Source: Phaeobacter sp. G2 (lineage in GTDB: Bacteria > Pseudomonadota > Alphaproteobacteria > Rhodobacterales > Rhodobacteraceae). From it: a stretch of 64,000 nt of DNA. Shown piece after piece: positions 59,342 to 64,000 of this stretch (position 1 is the stretch's first letter; the number at the start of each line of letters is the position of its first letter). The notes beneath the pieces were generated by a model. That model made no database searches, had not been told where the DNA came from, and saw only the letters and a program-made list of their open reading frames with translations. The stretch is taken from contig CP104100.1 of assembly GCA_025163595.1 (NCBI GenBank), positions 1,736,001 through 1,800,000 of the forward strand, written 5' to 3'. The translations under genes and the position numbers were made by a program.

Positions 59342-60388
59342 TCAAGACAAACTTAGAACGATCTTACCGATGTGACCCTTCCTGCCAAAGGCTTCCTGAG
59401 CAGCACCGATTTCGTGGAGTGAATAGGTTTCGGCGACCAACGGGGCTATGTCGCCACGCTCAATCCGGGTGACAAGGTTTCCAAAGACCTCTGGCTCCAG
59501 CACGGTGCATCCGTAAAAGCTCAGATCCTTGAGGTAGAGCGTGCGCACGTCCAGTTCGACCAGCGGCCCTGCAATCGCGCCCGCGACGGCGTAGCGCCCA
59601 CCGGGGCGCAAGACATCCAGCAGTGACGGCCATTTCCGACCAGCGACAAGGTCAATGACCACATCAACCTGTCCCGCCCCGAAGGCCGAGACATAATCGG
59701 CATCCCGGTCGAGGGTCTCATCCGCACCAAGGGCTTTCAGCTTGTCTGCCTTGCTGGCGCTTGTGACCGCGACAACCCTTGCGCCACGCGCCGACGCCAA
59801 TTGCACGGCTGCCGATCCCACCCCGCCGGAAGCCCCGGTCACGAGCACGGTTTCGCCTGATTTGACGGCAGCACGTGTCAGCATGTTTTCGGCCGTCGAA
59901 TAGGAACAGGGGAAGGAAGCCAGTTCGATATCGGTAAGGTTGCTTTCCACCCGATGGGCATGTCGCGCCGCGACCCGCGTGTACTCAGCAAAGCCACCAT
60001 CGCATTCGGAACCAAAATACCAGGGCGTTTCCAAAATCTCGCTGTTTGCTTCCCGGATGCAGGGTTCGATCAGCACCCGTTCGCCGACACGCGCGGCATC
60101 AACCTGATCGCCCACAGCAACAATATGCCCGCAGACGTCGGCACCCTGAATACGCGGAAAGGACAGCGCCTTGCCCGACCAGCTGGCATCGTCGCTTTCG
60201 CCGTCGCCTTTTGAATACCAGGCCGTTCGGGTGTTGATGTCGGTATTGTTGACACCGGCGGCGCTGACCTTGACGACGACGTCCCGCGTGCCGGGGGTCG
60301 GGATGGGCAGGTCATCGCGCCATTCCAGTTTCTCGGGTCCGCCGTGTCCGGTCAACACGACACCGCTCATTTTGCAAGGCAATGGCAT
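59342..60388 (-). CDS. Zinc-type alcohol dehydrogenase / quinone oxidoreductase (MDR)
   Basis: 348 residues. N-terminal GroES-like domain: VKVSAAGVNNTDINTRTAWY, GADVCGHIVAVGDQVDAARVGERVL. Rossmann domain: GETVLVTGASGGVGSAAVQLASARGARVVAVTSAS, with the GASGGVG cofactor loop. The structural-zinc cysteines are absent, as in quinone-oxidoreductase-like members. An AGGAG site precedes the ATG at 60388. It is divergent from a TetR regulator with two clear operators between them. Confidence 0.9.
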   Translation of the reverse strand: MPLPCKMSGVVLTGHGGPEKLEWRDDLPIPTPGTRDVVVKVSAAGVNNTDINTRTAWYSKGDGESDDASWSGKALSFPRIQGADVCGHIVAVGDQVDAARVGERVLIEPCIREANSEILETPWYFGSECDGGFAEYTRVAARHAHRVESNLTDIELASFPCSYSTAENMLTRAAVKSGETVLVTGASGGVGSAAVQLASARGARVVAVTSASKADKLKALGADETLDRDADYVSAFGAGQVDVVIDLVAGRKWPSLLDVLRPGGRYAVAGAIAGPLVELDVRTLYLKDLSFYGCTVLEPEVFGNLVTRIERGDIAPLVAETYSLHEIGAAQEAFGRKGHIGKIVLSLS

Positions 60389-60404
60389 TGGTGGGCTCCT
60401 ATGG

Positions 60405-60422
60405 GTAGAATGATAACTCTAC
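60405..60422. promoter_or_regulatory. TetR-type operator 1
   Basis: GTAGAA-TGATAA-CTCTAC, an 18-bp imperfect palindrome (one mismatch from GTAGAG). It is the partner of the identical-length site at 60431. Confidence 0.6.
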
Positions 60423-60430
60423 TTGCCGGG

Positions 60431-60448
60431 GTAGAGGAACCACTCTAC
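60431..60448. promoter_or_regulatory. TetR-type operator 2
   Basis: GTAGAG-GAACCA-CTCTAC, a perfect 6+6 palindrome with a 6-bp centre. Its centre lies 26 bp from that of site 1, and the site ends 10 bp before the tetR start. The two sites fill the tetR-adh intergenic region. Confidence 0.7.
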
Positions 60449-60458
60449 TGAGTCAAGA

Positions 60459-61007
60459 ATGACTGATATACAGAACCAGATTGACGCCGGGTTGGAGCGG
60501 GCTTTTGCAAAACATGGTTTCGCCGAGCCCAATATTGAAACGCTTCGCAAAGCGACGGGGGTAAGCCTTCGCACCCTCTACAAATATGTTCCCTCACGCG
60601 AAAGGATGATCCTTCGGGCGTTGGAGCATCGACATCGCCGCTATATGGCGCAGGTTTTTCCCGAAACCGAGAAAGCGGACCAAGTGCCTTTGGCGACCAT
60701 CGTTGATCGCGTTGCGCACTGGATGAAGGCAGAGACCACGCATGGCTGCTTGTTTCACGCGGCAGTCGCCTCAGCACCGCAGGATGAAGAGTTGCGCGCG
60801 CTTCTGGGCCGTCACAAAGCAGAGATGGCCGACCGTGCCGCCAAGGCGTCGGGCTTGCACGGCCAGGAAAGTGAAATCTCGCTCATCATCGAGGGGCTGA
60901 TGCAAAGTTGGCCCTTGCGCGGCGATGAGTCGGTGAGAGCGGCAAAGGCGCTGTGTGCGCTGCTGGGCGAGGGGCCTGTTCGTAGCGCAGAGGCTGAGAC
61001 TTCGTAA
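60459..61007 (+). CDS. TetR-family transcriptional repressor
   Basis: 182 residues. The N-terminal HTH is visible (AFAKHGFAEPNIETLRKATGVSLRTLYKYVPSRERMILRALEHR), followed by a helical ligand domain (TTHGCLFHAAVASAPQDEELRALLGRHKAEM). It is divergent from the alcohol dehydrogenase and flanked by the twin GTAGAG palindromes, which it probably binds. The inducer is unknown. Confidence 0.9.
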   Translation: MTDIQNQIDAGLERAFAKHGFAEPNIETLRKATGVSLRTLYKYVPSRERMILRALEHRHRRYMAQVFPETEKADQVPLATIVDRVAHWMKAETTHGCLFHAAVASAPQDEELRALLGRHKAEMADRAAKASGLHGQESEISLIIEGLMQSWPLRGDESVRAAKALCALLGEGPVRSAEAETS

Positions 61008-61183
61008 GAGCGGACATTGGTATGGTGCGCAGCATCTGGCACAAAGGGCTGGAGCCGAGAGTGAGCGCGGCTGTCATATGCTGAAGCCGCGACCCGCTCT
61101 GCCGTTATTCGCTGTGGGTGCAAAAAAAGAGCCGTCGCCGAACTGGTAAGTGCGGGACAAAACCAGCCGTCGCCGACATAGGA

Positions 61184-61211
61184 CCCTAGCCCTGCGTCAG
61201 CAGGGCTAGGG
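61184..61211. terminator. Perfect 11-bp hairpin downstream of tetR and the EF-hand gene
   Basis: CCCTAGCCCTG / CAGGGCTAGGG with a 6-base loop, between convergent genes. There is no clear T-tract on either strand, so termination is likely but not certain. Confidence 0.5.
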
Positions 61212-61248
61212 CGTTCTCGTGAGTGGTAATCTGTAAGTGGGGCGCTGG

Positions 61249-61494
61249 TTAGCCTGCGGTTGGCAGAATACCTGCTTCCTGGGCCGCCTGCACCTCTGCC
61301 AGATCAGCATTGCCATCTGCATTGGTGTCAATCTCGACAAAATCTTTGGCGGTAAGGTCTGGATAGGCTGTCTGAAGCTCCGCCAGGGAGAAGGTGCCAT
61401 TTCCGTCAGCATCCACAGCGCTTGCTGCCTGTGCTGCAAGGGGGGATGCGGTCAGAGCTGCAAGGGCAACGGCTGTCAGGGAAATCTTGGTCAT
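61249..61494 (-). CDS. Small exported EF-hand protein
   Basis: 81 residues. A signal peptide (TKISLTAVALAALTASPLAAQA) is followed by two EF-hand loops, DADGNGTFSLAE and DTNADGNADLAE, with an intervening AYPDLTAKDFVEI. It should bind calcium outside the cytoplasm. The ATG at 61494 has a GGAG site upstream; MNGVYN at 61512 is the alternative. No partner gene is nearby. Confidence 0.85.
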   Translation of the reverse strand: MTKISLTAVALAALTASPLAAQAASAVDADGNGTFSLAELQTAYPDLTAKDFVEIDTNADGNADLAEVQAAQEAGILPTAG

Positions 61495-61870
61495 GTTGTA
61501 CACTCCATTCATTTTACTGTGTTTTCTGCGGTGCGCCTTCATCTCGGCGAACCGTGAACAAGAGGTAGGCCCAGTATTCGCTCGCCTCCAGCCCAAGGTG
61601 GCAAAGGTGGGATTTCCGGCGCCGTGCCGCCAAAACAGCCATCCATTGTGTGCGCTTTGCCGCCACTCTTTCTAATTGAGTTTTTTCCCGCCGACACTCC
61701 CCACCCAAACCCGCGTCTTCCTGCCGATGCAGGTCCCTTTAGGGCTCAGAGCGGACACCCGACAAGTCTGGTAGGGAAACTCAGCGAGTCTGTGACGCCA
61801 AAGGCGGCTGAGCGGACAAAGTGAGCTTTCGCTTCGGCTGCGCCAATGGCTGCTTAGCAAAGGCCGACTT
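61495..61870. other. Intergenic region between EF-hand and marR genes
   Basis: About 375 bp with only short frames that match nothing known. It carries the EF-hand gene promoter. No repeats or structured elements seen. Confidence 0.5.
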
Positions 61871-62317
61871 CTAAGTCAGATTACCAGGGGCATCTGCGAT
61901 CAAGCGATGAAGCAGGCCGGAAAGCTGCTCTAAATCTTCCTCGGTCCAGCGGTCACGAAAAACATAGCCTGCCTGTTTTGTGAATGTGACACGCGCCTCG
62001 TGAACTTTCTCCAACCCAGATTCTGTCAGGACAACAAATGCCAACCTTGCGTCCCTTTCGTCCGTTTGTCGCGCTACCACCCCGATTTTCTCTAAGGGGG
62101 CTGCCATACGCGTTACCGTCGACGCACTCACGTGCATCCGCTTTGCAATCTCGACACGGGACAGGCGATGTAGAGGCGCCTGTTCCAAGTGCATGAGGAG
62201 AAAAACCTCGTTCACCGAGAGACCGTGGACCGAAGCGAAATCGCCCGAAAGTCGTGCTTTGATCTGGTCCGCTGATTGTAGAAGGCGAAGAGTATTTGTG
62301 AGGCATAAATCATTCAT
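61871..62317 (-). CDS. MarR-family transcriptional regulator
   Basis: 148 residues from MNDLCL at 62317; an upstream in-frame start at 62392 would run into the divergent gene. The winged HTH is clear (LHRLSRVEIAKRMHVSASTVTRMAAPLEKIGVVARQTDERDARLAFVVLTESG). It is divergent from the Aba4-like gene; a palindrome lies between them. Confidence 0.88.
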   Translation of the reverse strand: MNDLCLTNTLRLLQSADQIKARLSGDFASVHGLSVNEVFLLMHLEQAPLHRLSRVEIAKRMHVSASTVTRMAAPLEKIGVVARQTDERDARLAFVVLTESGLEKVHEARVTFTKQAGYVFRDRWTEEDLEQLSGLLHRLIADAPGNLT

Positions 62318-62338
62318 GTGGACATTGTATGCATATTG

Positions 62339-62352
62339 CTTGCATCTGCAAG
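62339..62352. promoter_or_regulatory. MarR-type operator candidate CTTGCA-TC-TGCAAG
   Basis: A perfect 6+6 inverted repeat with a 2-bp centre in the marR-aba4 intergenic region. It is flanked by further TTGC/GCAA half-sites (ATATTGC before, ATTGCAAT after), consistent with MarR dimer binding. Confidence 0.5.
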
Positions 62353-62391
62353 TACATTGCAATACTGATGCGCGAATTATCCTGATCAACA

Positions 62392-62826
62392 ATGAGTGAC
62401 GTCATGGACCTTGAAGTTATTTTCTCTATTGCTGGCTTACTTGCGATGGCAGGCTGGCTTGTTTTGCTCGCATCTCCGCTCATTCCACATTGGTCTGACT
62501 TGATTGCTGGTTATGTCATTCCGACCTTGCTCTCATTAGGTTACGTCACTCTCATTCTGTTTTTTCCATCAAACGGCGGGGGCGGATTTGGTAGTCTCGC
62601 CGAAGTTATCGACCTGTTTGCGAACCCCAATGCGATGATGGCCGGGTGGGTGCATTATCTAGCGTTTGACTTATTGATCGGGGCCTGGATGTGCAGAACA
62701 TCAAGGCGCGATGGACTTAGCTTCTGGCTGGTCGCGCCCTGCCTTCCAGTCACATTTCTTTTTGGTCCAGCGGGTTTCCTTGCCTTTTCAATCGTTCGCA
62801 TCTTTGCGCCGAAAAAAGCGGCCTAA
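62392..62826 (+). CDS. Aba4-like (DUF4281) membrane protein
   Basis: 144 residues with four membrane helices: IFSIAGLLAMAGWLVLLASPLIP, GYVIPTLLSLGYVTLILFF, MMAGWVHYLAFDLLIGAWM and FWLVAPCLPVTFLFGPAGFLAFSIV. GGGFGSLAEVIDLFANPNAMMAGWVHYLAFDL is the hallmark of the ABA4/DUF4281 family. In plants ABA4 is needed for neoxanthin synthesis; bacterial homologues have no established reaction. It is divergent from marR and followed after 30 bp by a kinase-like gene. Confidence 0.85.
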   Translation: MSDVMDLEVIFSIAGLLAMAGWLVLLASPLIPHWSDLIAGYVIPTLLSLGYVTLILFFPSNGGGGFGSLAEVIDLFANPNAMMAGWVHYLAFDLLIGAWMCRTSRRDGLSFWLVAPCLPVTFLFGPAGFLAFSIVRIFAPKKAA

Positions 62827-62856
62827 ACTGATTCACACTAAAGAAAGATTTTCCCA

Positions 62857-63369
62857 ATGCATGACGATGACACACAGCAAGTTCACCTGATTTGCGGCTC
62901 AACGGGCGCGGGTAAAACGACATATGCCCGCGCGTTGGCCAACCGCAACGGCGGTGTTGTATTCTCGATTGATGAATGGATGGTATCCTTGTTTGGGGAG
63001 GACGCACCGGACGCCTTGGACCCCGCATGGATCTTCCCACGCGTCCATCGTTGCGAGACGCAAATGTGGGCAATGGCGTTACAGCTTGGCAAGTTGGGCG
63101 TTCCGTCGATCCTAGACTTTGGGTTTCAGCGGCAAGAACACCGTCAGAAGTATGGCAGACTCGCGAAGCAGGCTCAGTTTACGGCAAAGCTGCATGTCCT
63201 GAATGTCGATGCTTCAGAGCGGTGGAAACGTGTTGAAGCGCGCAACATGAATCAAGGTGAGAGCTTCCATATGGAAATCACACGCGGCATGTTTGACTAT
63301 ATCGAAACGACTTGGGAACTGCCCAGCGATGATGAGGTGGCATCAATGTCGCTGGCAGATTCGGAATAG
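62857..63369 (+). CDS. P-loop kinase-like ATPase (COG4639/zeta-toxin-like)
   Basis: 170 residues. Walker A is GSTGAGKTTYARALA (about residues 14-28), followed by VVFSIDEWMVSLFGED, as in small AAA kinases with an aspartate after the second strand. ILDFGFQRQEHRQKYGRLAKQ and DASERWKRVEARN supply the lid-like region. Small-molecule kinase or nucleotide-binding stress protein is possible; no antitoxin-like partner is visible. Confidence 0.8.
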   Translation: MHDDDTQQVHLICGSTGAGKTTYARALANRNGGVVFSIDEWMVSLFGEDAPDALDPAWIFPRVHRCETQMWAMALQLGKLGVPSILDFGFQRQEHRQKYGRLAKQAQFTAKLHVLNVDASERWKRVEARNMNQGESFHMEITRGMFDYIETTWELPSDDEVASMSLADSE

Positions 63370-63402
63370 CGTCATCAATTACTTCATAGAGCGGTCGTTC
63401 GT

Positions 63403-63430
63403 ACAGCATACAGCATACAGCATACAGCAT
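63403..63430 (+). repeat. Four perfect tandem copies of ACAGCAT
   Basis: A 28-bp microsatellite of a 7-bp unit, directly before the transposase remnant. It runs into GCTGCATCATGC, making a short palindrome CAGCATGCTG. Slippage or a target-site scar could produce it. Confidence 0.8.
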
Positions 63431-63529
63431 GCTGCATCATGCACTTTGGGCGTATTTTGTTGAAAAACTCGCCCTTGCTCGAAGGGCCGTCGGCTGATTC
63501 AATTCCAGTACAGGGTGGGAGGATTGGCG

Positions 63530-63952
63530 ATGATAGGACCGCAGCAGGAGGCGCAGCCAGCGCAGTTTTACGAGTTTTCGCTGGAGGATCATGTCCCGCA
63601 GAACCATCTGCTTCGCTCCATCAACCGGTTCGTGGACCTGTCCGGCATCCGCAGCTACCTTGCCGATTTCTACAGACATACAGGGCGGCCTTCCGTCGAT
63701 CCTGAGCTCCTCATCCGCATGCTGCTGGTGGGGTATTGCTTTGGTATCCGGTCAGAGCGGCGGCTTTGCGTGTAGGTCCATCTGAACTTGGCATATCGCT
63801 GGTTCTGCCGTCTCGATGTCAGCGATCGCGCGCCTGACCACTCGACCTTTCCCAAGAACCGGCACGGCCGTTTCCGCGACAGCGAACTACTGCGGCACCT
63901 GTTCGAGAATGAGCCAGGTCACGCCATTGGCCCGAGTGACAATGGCGAATGA
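63530..63952 (+). pseudogene. Broken IS1182-family transposase (DUF772 N-terminal part)
   Basis: The frame from ATG 63530 reads as an IS1182-type transposase: FYEFSLEDHVPQNHLLRSINRFVDLSGIRSYL, RPSVDPELLIRMLLVGYCFGIRSERRLC. A TAG at 63773-63775 interrupts it where relatives have a second glutamate of an EE-V-HLN motif. The same frame then continues as VHLNLAYRWFCRLDV and DHSTFPKNRHGRFRDSELLRHLFENE, and ends at TGA 63950. The DDE-domain half is missing and the sequence after ~63925 no longer resembles the family. It is therefore an inactive, 3'-truncated remnant with a nonsense mutation. Confidence 0.85.
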
Positions 63953-64000
63953 GCGAACTGAGTGTAAGTTCCCTTGGGGTGTGCCAAAGTCTGTTTTTTG

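Noticed and set aside
62857..63369. Zeta-type toxin of a toxin-antitoxin pair
   Set aside because: The P-loop fits, but no small antitoxin gene lies next to it and key zeta-toxin residues could not be assigned; kept as a generic P-loop kinase.

Overview
The window is GC-rich, densely coded DNA from an alphaproteobacterium. It is most likely a marine Rhodobacteraceae (Roseobacter-group) bacterium. I infer this from gene content and order: a run of Suv3-type helicase, S4-domain protein, 7Fe ferredoxin and CarD; an RpoH sigma factor; an RTX exoprotein; cobS/cobT; and a large iron-uptake locus. No rRNA, complete tRNA or CRISPR array was found.

Layout. 0-1.4 kb: the 3' part of an RTX/PPC secreted protein, then about 590 bp without a gene that holds a tRNA-3'-end-like remnant. 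2-16.6 kb: core housekeeping genes. These are a pseudouridine synthase divergent from a small membrane protein, a LysR/NTF2-like pair, rpoH with its own heat-shock-type promoter, a pepF-GNAT-kinase operon, a lipase/SCP2 pair, and helicase-S4-fdxA-carD. An array of CTGGC repeats lies just after the rpoH terminator. 16.6-30 kb: cobS/cobT, a CPA2 antiporter, a PAS protein, an Lrp regulator facing hpd, a large single-span protein with a PilP/GspC-like end, a SIMPL protein and metY. 29-35.8 kb: a glycosyltransferase-like and a sulfotransferase-like protein, then a glucosylglycerate module (GH13_18 phosphorylase facing gpgS and its HAD phosphatase). 36-39.3 kb: photolyase, SDR and a hemerythrin protein.

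39.7-58.5 kb is one iron/siderophore region. Two paralogous TonB-dependent receptors flank a MarR regulator, a DUF2218 protein and a four-gene ABC importer. A third, siderophore-type receptor converges on a nine-gene, tightly coupled operon: binding protein, two permeases, ATPase, DUF2218-fused siderophore-interacting reductase, exbB, exbD, exbD and tonB. Together these cover outer-membrane uptake, its energisation, inner-membrane import and reductive iron release. No siderophore biosynthesis gene is visible, so scavenging of foreign siderophores is plausible. One of the two ExbD proteins has Asn in place of the key membrane Asp.

58.9-64 kb looks accessory: a TetR-controlled alcohol dehydrogenase/NTF2-like pair with twin operators, an EF-hand protein, a MarR/Aba4-like pair, a P-loop kinase, a short tandem repeat, and a broken IS1182-type transposase at the right edge.
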